Source: Trichaptum fuscoviolaceum
Lineage: Eukaryota; Basidiomycota; Agaricomycetes; Hymenochaetales; Trichaptaceae
Assembly: GCA_910574455.1 (NCBI GenBank)
Contig: CAJSYZ010000011.1
Span: 1-64,000 of the forward strand
Reading direction: 5' to 3'
Length of the DNA: 64,000 nt
Under the pieces are notes generated by a model that did no database searches, was not told the DNA's origin, and saw nothing but the letters and a program-made list of their open reading frames with translations. Within the stretch, counting starts at the first letter, position 1; each line of letters opens with the position of its first letter. Made by a program: the position numbers and the translations under genes. This document shows, piece after piece, positions 46,990 through 58,009 of the stretch.

Positions 46990-47080
46990 ACGACACAAAC
47001 GTGACTCGAACTTACGACTCTATAAAAGCCTAAACCGGAAACATTCTAATACGACATATTAACCACTACACTAAGGGGGA
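46990..47080 (-). repeat. tRNA-like head inside the 676-bp element
   Basis: On minus it has 'tagtgtagtggttaatatg' (A-box-like) and 'gtaagttcgagtcacgt' (B-box-like), about 50 bp apart. It is probably a degenerate Pol III promoter and not a tRNA gene, since no acceptor stem forms. Confidence 0.55.
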
Positions 47081-47099
47081 TTATATATATCCTCAACAC

Positions 47100-47240
47100 T
47101 AAGCCTAACAACCCTAACTACCTATCTACCCTAACCCTTACCCAAACCCTAACTCCTAACTATGGGGGGCAGAGCCCCCCAAACCCCCCACTAACCCTTA
47201 AATAACCCTAACAATAACCCTAACAATAACCCTAACTCCT
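47100..47240. repeat. Telomere-like CCCTAA words and a G/C-run hairpin
   Basis: ccctaac/aaccctaa occurs about nine times, including a short regular run of aataaccctaac. Between them are 'ggggggcagagcccccc' and 'ggggctgcgcccc', both self-complementary. The run is interstitial and irregular, inside the 676-bp element. Confidence 0.75.
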
Positions 47241-47304
47241 TGCGGGGCTGCGCCCCGTTGGGACAGTATATAATTACTAAGTGAGGCAAGGTAGTATAAG
47301 CCTC

Positions 47305-47395
47305 AGTAGTCTAGTTGACTTGAGCGCGGCTTCTCTTTATGGTAATTCTTATTCTGACGCGGGTCGTGTGTTCGAATCTCGTCCTCGTTCACTTT
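47305..47395 (+). repeat. Second tRNA-like head inside the 676-bp element
   Basis: On plus it has 'tagtctagttgacttgag' (A-box-like) and 'gtgtgttcgaatctcg' (B-box-like, matching GGTTCGANTCC at most positions). It faces away from the one at 46990-47080. Confidence 0.5.
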
Positions 47396-47518
47396 TAATT
47401 ATTTATTATTGCTTCTCTAAGTTACTTCATGGAATATTTACTGCGTAAAATTACTCCACGTCTTTGCAGTAGTTAGTGGCTTTGGTAAAACTGGAGCTGC
47501 TGGTACTGGTGCTATTGA

Positions 47519-48375
47519 TAATCGTCACGATCTTCTTGACTCCCGACAGCGCGCAAAGTATCCATCCTACACTTCTCCGCCACAGGGCATCCACGGCATC
47601 GTTGTCGAGAACCACATCAATGCTTGCGCGATTTCGCATTCCTTTCACGAATTTAGACATATTGTCATGCCAAACTTCCATAACCGGCTGAGCCTCTATC
47701 GCCAGCTGTGATGACAGATCATGCGGTTTAGCGTACAAATACCCAATATGGCCGAGTGCTCTCGTTTTGTTCGAGAGTATAAGGGATTTGATTTGTTTCT
47801 CGCGATGCGATAGTTTATCTTCCTCTGTGTAGTAGTTGTGAAATATTGCCCATATCGCGACGTGGAAGAACGATTCGATGTCATCCGCCGGTGACTGCAG
47901 TAAGCTGCTGACATCGCCTCCGATTGAAACGATAACTGCATTAGACATGAATTGCGCTGTACCCTGCAGAGGACTCAGCAATTGAACAAAGTCTATCGTT
48001 GAGCAACTCACGGAAGGTTCATCCCAGCTCTTTTTGCCATCCTCCCAAAGCAGGTCAGTCGGTCTTGCATGATCTATGTACATCGGCGGCAAGGAAAGCC
48101 GCACAAGAGCTAACGGAGGACATTTCGTTCTTTAGTAGCTCCTCCATAGCGTCTTTAGCTTCCTGCATTTCTTCCCACAGCTTCTCATCTTCTCCAGACC
48201 GGTTTTGATGGCGCTTATCAAGAGCTTTCAGCACTTCTTCGAACATCGCAGGGTACGCAAAAGACGAAGAAGGCGCTTCACCCGCTGCCAGTGCCACTGA
48301 GCCTGGGACTGTCTCCATCTTTAGCAGCCTGAGGATGTCCCCAGTACTGATGTCCCTGTGAATAGTATTCCCGGT
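47519..48375 (-). pseudogene. FunK1-like copy H, split by the 676-bp insertion
   Basis: RDISTGDIL begins the exon after an acceptor at about 48353. The family insert follows (SSFAYPAMFEEVLKALDKRH, LWEEMQEAKDAMEELL), then DVHRSCKTD in one frame or an ARPTDLLWED continuation in another, so a small frameshift lies near 48080. After the intron come GTAQFMSNAVIVSIGG, 'LQSPADDIESFFHVAIWAIF' and the C-lobe (CALSGVKKIVTIIN). There the insertion supplies a new end, STSTSSSSFTKATNYCKDVE, before a stop at 47451. The native end is at 46773-46834. Confidence 0.7.
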
Positions 48376-48399
48376 TATGGAAGAACTGAGATACCCTTG

Positions 48400-49140
48400 T
48401 GGACGTGATGCCAGTGTGAGCCTGAGTGCCGGCGTGCGGTTGAAGATTTTCAGAACTCGCGTGATGAAGAGTTGAGCTCCCGGGCGTGACTTGACGGTGA
48501 CCGTGATTGTGATGTGCGCATAACTGTGTCACGCATCTGAGGCTGGCTTGCCCGCGCCGACTTCCTTTCACCATAAGATAGTCTCTTCTAATCGCAGTCG
48601 ATGCAGTTGGCTGGAGTGAGTCGGTTGGCGCGTCACCCGTCCGCAGCCTTGTCCTGGCTTGGAGGACAGATACATACCAGACTGATCGTAACCCTAAGCT
48701 TCTTCCCATCGCTCCCTCTATTCACCGCCTTTCTACCGCAATACGGCTCCGTGCCAGCGCGACGCTTCCTCTAGCATTTCGGTCATGAGTGAGAAATTGA
48801 GATCTGCCTACGACTCGGCCGGCTCTGTCCCGGCCTTAACCAGGGCAGGTGTGCTCCCGAGTCCACTTCCGTCTCCCACGGCAACTTGAACCTCAATGGC
48901 AATCCCACACCATTCTGATTGAGGACGACTGTGCCGATGGTACGACTTGGATGGACTACGAAAAGAACGAAGAGCAGCAGAGCCGCAGCCCTAGAACAGT
49001 CTCTTCTCCATCGTCATGCCTTCTCCTCGTAATCAACCATCATTCGCATCATCTTGCCTAAGCCTTCATCCTGCGAACCGCTTTTTGTTTCTAGGAATGC
49101 GTTCCAGGCCTCTCGTCATTGAGAACGACGACCGCGTGGG
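48400..49140. other. Upstream flank of copy H, no gene
   Basis: No supported gene. About 48400-48540 resembles the flank upstream of A and F only weakly. From 48700 on the DNA is unrelated to its neighbours. Confidence 0.3.
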
Positions 49141-49149
49141 GATGGTTGG

Positions 49150-49310
49150 TTGACTATATGTACCTCCTGCGATGATCGCGTACCCAGCCTCGTCTCACGT
49201 ACCTTGTACTCTCCCATTCCTCGCATCGGGTTCTCCGAGGAGAGTCACGGTGGAATGGGTCAAGCTGATGGGATGACACATGGCAGACCTGTATGTCAAT
49301 TATTGGATGT
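49150..49310 (+). pseudogene. C-terminal tail of family M (relic)
   Basis: 'gtaccttgtactctcccattc' then 'gagtcacggtggaatggg' match the minus-strand relic at 21680-21790, and 'gacctgtatgtcaattattgg' matches the M2 end ('ggcctgtatgtcaacaactc', 55660). It is convergent with R4, as expected of the duplicated unit. Confidence 0.4.
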
Positions 49311-49689
49311 AACATCTTCCTTCCATCGATCGCGCTGCCCGTTCTCTTCTCTTCGTCTCATCCCTATAATTTTTTCTCTCGGTATCCTCACGACATTTTC
49401 AACTTCTTTCCTCGCATCTCGAGATCGTACATATCTGTAGCCTTCTTGTTTCTTTCCCCTTCTGCATACATAGCAATGTACATACATACATACATCAGTA
49501 CTGGGAATCATCATGCATTTAAATACATCCTTACGCCGCGAAGGCTGCGGTCTTAGACCATTTCAAGACAAAGCACTCGCTAAGTCTATTCTCACAGCAC
49601 ATCCAAAGTTCAAGAGCAAAACTACAATCACATCACATTGAATCACACTCCGATATCCATAACTATGCAACGAAAGCGATATTTGCATT

Positions 49690-50205
49690 ACACAATACTA
49701 CACGTATATAAGCGTGTCGCGACGTACGCTCCCTATTCTCCCAGGCTCTCCCGCCGAGATCGCGTACAGAGGTCATCGTGAACGCCAGAGCGAGGACGCT
49801 GATAAGCCGGCAGAGAACGTCAATCCGTGCGAGCAGAACGGCACGTTCTGAGACAGACAAGGAACATCGCAGTCGAGTGCGCACCACGAGGTCCGTCTTG
49901 CCCTCGTCTTTCGCCCGCCCCACCCGACCCCGGCACGACCTCGTGCGCGCGCATGGCCAGCGATCTCGGTGTGCAGACACGCACCCTATCAGCCGACTCC
50001 AGCTCCTCGCCCTCGCCCTCGCTCTTTCGAACGTCTGCACGGGCATGGCGGGTAGCGCGCGGGGATGTATGTCGCGAGGTCGCGCGCATGCGGATGAGCG
50101 CCGGCATTTCCAATCAAAGTCACTGTAGTCATACGCATCGACGGTCATCTCCCAGCTCGCCCTGCTTGCCTTGCCCCCTATCGTGCGCCATTCCTCACAG
50201 TACGG
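49690..50205 (-). pseudogene. Receptor-like gene relic R4 (tail only)
   Basis: On plus the stretch 'gcgatctcggtgtgcagacacgca' in two pieces, and 'gggatgtatgtcgcgaggtcg', match the R0 non-coding strand at 5460-5640. On minus this is the segment between the membrane helix and the end of the R protein. Only this part of the tail remains and its frame is broken. Confidence 0.6.
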
Positions 50206-51060
50206 TAGCTTCCTGCAACCCAACCGCTATGCCGTGTGCACGTTGAAGTGCTGTTTGTTGTAAGAAACAGAAGGCCAGTCGAGGGTGAGCATTCGGAGCT
50301 CCATCCTATCCGGGTACAGCGCCGCCCATTGGCATCACCGGCTGCTGATGCAATGGCTCACCGCCCGTGAGCTGCGGCACCCTTGGAAGGTGTTCTTCCA
50401 CAGCTCGCCGACGATCCAGCCCGCTGCAGCTGTAGAATGCGACACGCGAGCTTCTTGTTGCCAATGATGTGACGTCGCCGCTCGTTATTGCATTGCTGAC
50501 GTTGCGAATGCGAGTGGATGGGTGTCTTCCAACGAAGGCCTGGTGATGATGGTGAGGCCGTTGTCGAGTGCTTTGGAGCCCTGGTCGCGTTCTTGCAAGC
50601 TACACCCATACCCTGCACGCGCAAAGGTGTTGTTCTTTGGAGTGCTCCTCGAGTTTTCGGTAGGCCACTTGCCAGTAGTGCGTGTAGGTATTGCGGACAA
50701 TGCACTTTCAGGGAGGAGATGCGAAATGAAAGTTAACAGATTGAGCTGCCGCAAGGCAGTTTTGATGGCTGCTTAATGAGAGAACACGATGAGTAAACGA
50801 TGAAGGTGTATATGTCGTAAGAAACACACTTTTTTCCCATTCCTCGCCCTAGTTCCCGCTAACGACCCGCCTTCCATTCCCTCTGGCATGTTATTTTTTG
50901 ACCACACTGCCTCTCAGGCTCCCTGTTCGGGGCAGCAATGCCATTGAGGGGTCAGGGGTGTCTTCAACGTGATGAAGTACTGCGATCGCTGAACTTGGGC
51001 TGTGGTAAACTTATGATGGATGCTTGCGTCGCCCGTCTATTCACCTAGGAATCCATATTC
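50205..51060 (-). pseudogene. Relic of unidentified family U, copy 2
   Basis: It matches U copy 3 at 58760-59640 nearly base for base over most of its length, for example 'ttgaagtgctgtttgttgtaag' in two parts and 'ttattttttgaccacactgc'. It contains YGCSLQERDQGSKALDNGLT on minus. It lacks the downstream half seen in the 58 kb copy. The frame is broken. Confidence 0.6.
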
Positions 51061-51421
51061 AATGCCGAATAATACATTGACGTAGATGAATCCTGAAAGT
51101 GTCTGAGTTGTGAGCGTCTGCAAACATGAGGATCGCAAAAAAGAGGACTCAGGCCGGCCAAATATTAACCGTGGGAAACAAGTGCCTCGGTTTGTCCGAG
51201 TCTCTGGCGCTCAAGCTGACCGTCACTCAGCTACGTATGTATGTTTCAGACTCTCGTGTCAAGCCTCATCTACTACATTAATATGCTGCTTCCTGACCGC
51301 CTCACCGCTGCCTTGCGTTCGTTCAACGTACTCGTTAATGCCCAACAATGCTCGTTCCCTTCCGCAATTCTCTCTCTTCCACTCCCAAGACCACAAAGAC
51401 GACATTCGCACCACCTCAACA
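51061..51421 (+). promoter_or_regulatory. Upstream region of M2
   Basis: About 360 bp without a gene. The last part is pyrimidine- and ACC-rich ('gacattcgcaccacctcaac') just before the start at 51422, typical of basidiomycete leaders. I see no distinct TATA box. Confidence 0.35.
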
Positions 51422-54400
51422 ATGTCTGGTAAGTCCTATTATTGCTGCGCGTCATTTCATTGTTTAACGAGCGCGAAATCCCAGACCCATCTACAGGTAT
51501 GGACCAATAACTAATAGCCGGTCTATCAATAACGTTCTTGTAAAGGAGATGTAGTGTTGCTGACGCCCGCGGCTATTCAGCATCTTCGAGCTGCCGTGCA
51601 GAACCTTCAAGATACCTTGGCGTTGGTGGATCAAGATATCAGAAATCGTGAGATATATCCTCACTCGTATATGATTGATAACTAATTTCACGAAAGCTCC
51701 AGCTCAAGCAAATGATACAACTACACGCGAACCAGCACAACCGCCCACCAGTGAGACATATCCTCACTCATACATGATTTGATGATTAATCTCGCAAAAA
51801 GCGCAAGTTCAAGGAAACGATGAAGCTGGACTCCAACCGGCACAATCACCTCCTCAAGCAGGGACTTCGACAAAGCAGGGATCCGTCTCTGACCCTGGAA
51901 ACACACGGATTAATTCTGGCCGTGCGCAATGATTCAATTCCTTTCGACCACAACCCTACTGAATTTAAACTACAGGTCAACGCCGGTTGCCAGAAGAAAC
52001 TGAACAGCGCATAAGAGACAGATGTGCGAGACACAGAGTGTACGTGTCTGATTGCACCAAACTGAATTTCTGAGCATAACTCATGAATCATGTTCTAGCG
52101 AATGTGAGAAAATGAAGGGAACGGTGTGTGTACATGCTACTTCCTATTTTTAAGGCCCCTCATGACTTCAACTCAGCTGGATCGTCTGATTATGCATAAT
52201 CGCACCATTGGATGTGACGACTCCAGTATCCATCTGATAAACGGACTATTAGAAGGAATGTTCGATTTCGTGACTTGCACGGAAAATTATCTCATCGGTA
52301 GCTCATTCCGTGCGTAACCTTTCCTAATTGAAGTCATGAGAAAGATTCAATTGATCTGTTAAAAGGGAGAATGGAATTTTTCAAAAGGGCGGCAACTGCG
52401 TTTAGAAAACTCAAATCCAATTTCCTCGAACTTAATGGGAACGGATGGGGATTGGGCGAAGACGCGCCTGCTTGCGAAATTACAGAGGACTGGCTTTCTG
52501 CTATTGATGTGAGTAGCAGACTTGTGATGTGGTCGAGGCTAATGCATTTGCACGAAGTCTGGTTTTGATACGCTTGGAGGTAAACATTCAACATAGTAGT
52601 GTACTAAAATGTTTTAAAGTGTCCTTGGTGTCGGTACTAGCGTTGCGCTATGTTCAATTTGTGGACTATCAAGACCTTTTTCACCGTTTAGAAATTGGAA
52701 TGCACCGTGTGTCTGAAGAGCTAACGAAATATTACAAAAAATGTAAGCAACAGTTACATCTAAAATGCCCCAAATCCTCACCATGTGGAAGCTTCGGTGG
52801 ATTGGATGACAGAACAGGACCCACTGAAGTTCGAAAGTTTAACCGAGGAGCGTATTACCTGTATTTTCTCCGATTCATCTTGGAATGAACAAGCCTGGCT
52901 TAAACCAGAAAGTGAATCGCAACTCTCAGAACAGTGTAATGGGCACAGAAGGTACGTTTATCAATTCCAGTCTCTACTTGAAGCTACACACAATGGAATT
53001 CATAGGAAATGTAACGAATTAAAGGACGAGGTACGCAAATGGTCTTGACGCTTTATATGTGCACGTAATTATTCAAATAGCTGCGACACCTTAACAACCA
53101 CCTCGAAATCATCGGAGGGGATGCGGAAGTCATCAGAACTGCAAAATCCCTGCAAGTAGAATTATTTAAGCCGGTGGATTCCTTACAGAATGTCCTGGAT
53201 ATCGCGACACCTAGTACGTGCTGCTTTACCGCTAAATTCCGTATCTAATTGTTACTTGTATCACAGGCAGGAGCAAGGCAGTGGGAGAGACTGTGAACTC
53301 TTTTCGGAAGCTTTATTTATCTGTTAAAGCCTTTCGTATTGCACTGTACCGCCAGAAGCATGCATTTTACTTTCGTAAAGTGAAGACGTTGGAGACCTGT
53401 ATTTTGGTGAGAAATACTCCTAACGTTCGTGTAATTTGCTAACTACATTACGTGAAGAGCGGATGTTTTGAGGTACTGGGTGAAAGTAAGCATCAAGTAG
53501 ATTGTGATGATATGAGGGCTCTGACATATTCATGGTTTAGACATATCGCGTGGGCCTGAATGTTTTGAACTCTTCTCGAAGCTCCTTGCCAAATTGGATG
53601 GGATAATGGGTGATATTCCTGAAGAATTGAAGACGTTTGAAGAGAGAGGTCGGGGATTCATTATTTTCATCGTGGTGTTTTACTTACCACTAGTCAAAGT
53701 ATTACCCACTTTCCTTTCGGATGAAAAGGAGAGGGCTACAAATCGATACGCTAACATTACGACGATTGCTACCTTTTTCTCCAGCGTAACGGCAACCACC
53801 CTTCAGTTCACATACAATCAGGGAAATTCAACGTTAGGAGGGTTGACAAACCTTTTCTGGTTCCTTTCGCTCGTTTTTAGTGTTTCATCGGGCGTAAGCA
53901 GTCTGCTAGGCATGACCTGGAGAAAATCTTCTGTGTACGTGATTTGTTGTGTTCGGGCGAATTAAATGCTAATCATCTAATCATAGCTATAACACGTCCC
54001 GTACACCCAAGCCTATTTATATTTGGCTCGACAAAGCTCCTATGATATTTCTAATCATCGCGTCAGTTTCATTCGTTATCGGTCTCAATCTATTTGCGTA
54101 TCTATCCGTTCAGGTATGTCAACGACTCTATTGTTGTCAAGACAGACTCTAAATTTGTGTAGTTCAAATATGTTTCTCTGACGACAAATGTCCTTACTGG
54201 AGCACATGCAGCTTGCTTGCTAGCTGTCACGGCTTGGTTCATATTTGAGCTCAAGCATGAGTCCTTCTGGGCAAAATGGATCAGGAGTTTCTTCGACTGG
54301 ACCAGGCACTGTATCTATACAACCAAGAATCTGACTATGGCAATGGTCATCAAGTGGAATAAGTGGATTACGACATCCAAAATGTGGGCCTCCGAAGCAC

Positions 54401-55660
54401 TTATGTCAACCAAACGCTGGCCGAAAGACAGACTTGTGCCGTTTCTTGCACATCTGATACGAATTGTTTTCTGGTGTCTATTTCTTCTTTAAACGTTCAA
54501 ATTTTGCATTGAAGTTAATGTTGCATGCTTTAGGTCGCTTGGCCTTGACAAGTGGGTAGGCCGTTTAAACTACTATTTATTCCGCCGCGGTCGTTGGTCG
54601 ACCCCTGGGACAATCTCAGCTCGTATCCGGTAAATAATAATTACAATTAATGTACAATTGTTTAACCTGGAAAATGCTGATTTATCATTTTCAGTCGCTT
54701 TTTCCTATGTCTCACTCATCGAAGACAGGTACCAGGAGAGGAAACAGGAGAGGAACCACGAGATCCGTCCCAACCTCAGGCACTAGACGACTCTGCAGCA
54801 GACAATGTAGCCAGAATGTACTACAAAATCATTTACAGCAAATTCGGAGAAGGTAAACTCACAGATGAAATAATGCAAAAGATATTACAATGGGCATTCT
54901 GCCTGTAAGTATCTTCATACGGCTTCCATTTTGATTTTTCTAATCTGCATCAGCAACAATGATGATATTGCAGAACGACTTGAAGCTTTACTGTGGGGAT
55001 ACCCGGAGCTCAGTGTGCTGTTCGTTGAAAAGACGAAGAGTGTGTTACTCGCTCATCGGATATACATGCTGTTCAGGGAAAGCGACCTGGAGTATCGAAC
55101 ATCAGCTTTCAACAATGCATGGGCCATACTGAAGGTTTGCAACTGATGCGAGTAGTCCACTTTATATAAATTTACTCGACCCCCAGAGCACGAGAACAAT
55201 TCGAGATATACCACAACAACACGCAGTTGAATACGAGATGGGCTCAATGCAAGAGCACAACGAAGCTGGACCATCGGGAACGCGTCATTCCTTAGACCAT
55301 GGCTCTGATACAGCTGTAAGTGATTTCTCCGTTTGTAATGATGAAAAAGAGTTTCAGCTTCACTCCAGGATCACAACGGCCCGGGAATTGGGCCAATAGG
55401 AACGTATCATTCCGCGGGTGCTATTCCAGCGCGAATTCGCAACTTCATGTGTAGTTTATATGAACCACTACACACTCGTTTAAGGGCCGCGTTTCGAGTC
55501 CGAACTGCTCACCCAACGGCGACTATCCTTCCTATGGCGAACGTGGGCCCTACCACTCCTCAAGTTCCTTCTACTCTCCCTCTCCCGTCCCGGGCCATGG
55601 AAGCAGGAGCTCCGAGCTGAGAAATGGGCCGTACCGTTGGGATTACGCTGCGTACGGTAG
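51422..55660 (+). CDS. Multi-membrane-span protein of unknown family, copy M2
   Basis: The first exon is three codons (MSG, 51422-51428) with a gtaagt donor. The next exon reads VLLTPAAIQHLRAAVQNL. After several short introns, one of which removes an apparent stop at about 51930, the N-terminal region continues (GWGLGEDAPACEITEDWLSA, 'FHRLEIGMHRVSEELTKYYK'). The membrane part lies at about 53640-54490: FIIFIVVFYLPLVKVLPTFL, ITTIATFFSSVTATTLQFTY, FWFLSLVFSVSSGVSSLLG, MIFLIIASVSFVIGLNLFAY and ACLLAVTAWFIFEL. The C-terminus has ARMYYKIIYSKFGEG and a polar tail ending around 55650. This makes five or six membrane helices; no catalytic motif was recognised. It is convergent with R5. Together with M1 it forms the best preserved arms of the large inverted duplication. 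Confidence 0.62.
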
Positions 55661-56340
55661 GCCTGTATGTCAACAACTCTCTGTAATTTCTAATTTCCTT
55701 CCTCCTCTCCGACTACCATCCTAGTTCTGTGTTTCATTTCTTCGGCTCTTCATCAGATCAGTTTTATATCTTCAACACATCCATATATTTACTTTTTCGC
55801 TTTCCTCATGCCGTTCTCTACTTTGTATAAATTGTATTTTCTCTCCTCTCGAAATCCATCTCTGTATCAGATCCAGACTGAGTCTATCACGGAGCCTTCT
55901 CAAATATAACCCTGTGCGATATGATTGCAGGCCTTCCTAACGATGAACTCACTCGCTCCTAAAACAAAAGTGTAATCACATAACAATGGATTATCCATTA
56001 ACATCCACAAATATGCTACGAGACCGACATGCGCAGTATGTACGAGAGCTTGTACGTTAAAATGAAGGTTGAACGAGTTTGTATATGTGATGAGTCAACG
56101 CGGTTATACAGTTGAAAAACGATCCTAGGTAACATATGTAAGAAGCGAAGTGTCGATGTTGATAAAGAGGCGTATGGAACAAAGGAGGTCAAGGTTGCAT
56201 CGTGGATGATTTTAGGTTAGAAAATGAGAAGAAACAAATTTGCCAGCTTACAAGAAACATCAACATCAAACTCCAAAGGTCCTTGCGATTCAAAAAGTTC
56301 CTATGAAGATAGTCTATATCAAATACCTATGCCACATGCC
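55661..56340. other. Shared 3' flank of M2 and R5
   Basis: AT-rich with no gene. It contains 'atgctacgagaccgacatg' near 56010-56030, also found downstream of R0, which shows that the flank was duplicated with the gene. Confidence 0.5.
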
Positions 56341-58000
56341 ACATGGAAGAAAATCGTGAGGGGTCAAAAAAGAGACTAGGAACTAGAAGACGGGGTTCTT
56401 CGACAGCAAGAATCCCGCGCGACGAAAAAGACCAATCATCGCGAGATCGGGGACTCCTCCAACTCACCCGAGTTGGTGGGCCACAGCCAGGACTGGCCAC
56501 GCCGCGGCGGGTTGCTGAGCTAGCACTGCGGCTGCGTCGTCTGAGCCCGAGGTTGGTACGCCATCGCCCTTGCTTTTGTGAACCGCGTGCCAAGATCGAC
56601 AGGGCATACTCCTTCGCCAGGATCAGCGTTTTCCCTAGTCTCCCTCTTTCTCCCGGCGAGATCGTGAGGACGAGCGAGAATGGGAGGACATGCCGAACGA
56701 ATAGGTCAAACTACAGACGTCGTATTGCAGACTTAGCGTGGACGACTGATGTTCAGGTCGCGCACGCCCACCGGAGGAATTCGTCTCGTCCTTCTCCGTC
56801 CCGGGCCGGGTCATCTAAACGCGGGGCTGGCGCAGATCGGATGCGGCGCGCATGGCACGAGATCTCGGTGTACAAGCTCTCGCGCCGTCAGACCCCTCTC
56901 CCTCGCCCTTTCGAGTGTCTATCTATGAGGAGCAGGTTTGGCAGGTGGTGAACGGGGAAGTCGCGAGGTGGTGTGAATACGGGTGCGGGTCAATCGTAGT
57001 ATCGGGACGACGGGAAGGGCTGCGCCCGTCGTCATTCTTGTCGAAGTCCCTGTGGTCGTATGTATTGAGGTCATATCCCAACTGGCCCTGCTCACCCCCT
57101 ATCGTGCGCTGTTCCTCTCTCTACCAGATCTTCTACCCTCGCACCCGCCGCGCAGTGCTATCGGCTACTCCCGTGCGCCCGTTCGCCCATCTCACGTCCC
57201 CGACCCCTTCCCACGTGTTTTCTTCCCTCCAAGCCTGAGCGCCCCCGTGGTCGTTCAGGGTCAATCCCACGTACGCCGAGGGCGAGGTGAGGTCGGGGAC
57301 TGGATGCACCCTGACTGGGATATATCGCCCGATGCACAGGAGGCGGTGCGGGACGTGCAGCCGACTGTTTGCAGTTAACTAAGTTCAGTTACTTTGAGTT
57401 CACTTTTGTTTAGGAAAGAAAACGAACCTTTGCTTGTACCATCGTCTGCCTGGTACAACGCGTCTGACGCGACCTTGCTTATGGACATGTACCCTGTATT
57501 GAACGTGGCCCCGCCACTTTTATCGCAGACGCCATTCCCATTGGTGACAAACGATACCATCGGCACACTGGGCGCAAGTCGACGAGCAGGGCGTGCAGGC
57601 GGGCCCGAAATGGTCTTGGAGGTACGATTCGAAGGAGCAGCCGATGAAGCTCGGGGTGTCAGTGCATATCGGCCGAGTTGAGGTCGAGTTTAAAAAGGAT
57701 AACGGGCAGATACCGTCGGATGAGCAGGAGCACTCGCGCGCGGAGCACGGAGAGCCAGACGATAGTTAATGACGAGGAGAAGTGCAGCTGCGCTGTGGTC
57801 CGGGATTGAGTCACAGATCGTGAGCCGGGTAGACAGACGAGGCGGGTCAAGAGAGGAGAGCGAAGGTGTACGAGCTCAGGAGGACCGAACCTCGTTCACG
57901 CTCTTATTCGCAATGACTTTGACGGTGTTGAAGGCAGAAGAGTCGGTAAGACTGCGTAATGAGCTGGGTCACAAATGTAGTCAAAAGAGTACACCACAAG
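56341..58000 (-). pseudogene. Receptor-like gene relic R5
   Basis: On minus, pieces in R0 order include the ectodomain start (TVKVIANK, about 57920), the Cys modules with DGVCD-like phrases, 'YQADDGTSKGS' at about 57420-57450 (R0 QADDGTCK), and then tail pieces down to about 56400. Several frameshifts and stops are present, and the membrane helix is not seen. The intron after DGTSK is retained, so this is a genomic duplicate and not a processed copy. Confidence 0.7.
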
Positions 58001-58009
58001 CGAGACACG

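Larger units (their letters stand above)
46835..47510. mobile_element. 676-bp non-autonomous transposon with imperfect TIRs and 8-bp TSD
   Basis: The left end reads gtaccagccaatccagtatt...cttactgcaaagacgtgg and the right end is its near reverse complement. The arms are about 55-60 bp, ending in 'aactactgcaaagacgtgg' on both sides. The octamer gctattga flanks the insert on both sides (46827-46834 and 47511-47518). The paralogous genes A and F have that place uninterrupted, which proves an insertion with target duplication. An 8-bp duplication fits hAT-type elements. There is no transposase. Inside are telomere-like CCCTAA words and two tRNA-like heads. Confidence 0.88.

Noticed and set aside
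47100..47240. A chromosome end (telomere)
   Set aside because: The CCCTAA words are irregular and few, lie inside a 676-bp insertion, and are followed by 16 kb of further sequence.
53594..53965. An independent 123-aa membrane protein
   Set aside because: It is one exon of M2. The same segment with the same borders occurs in M1, and coding sequence continues on both sides through introns.
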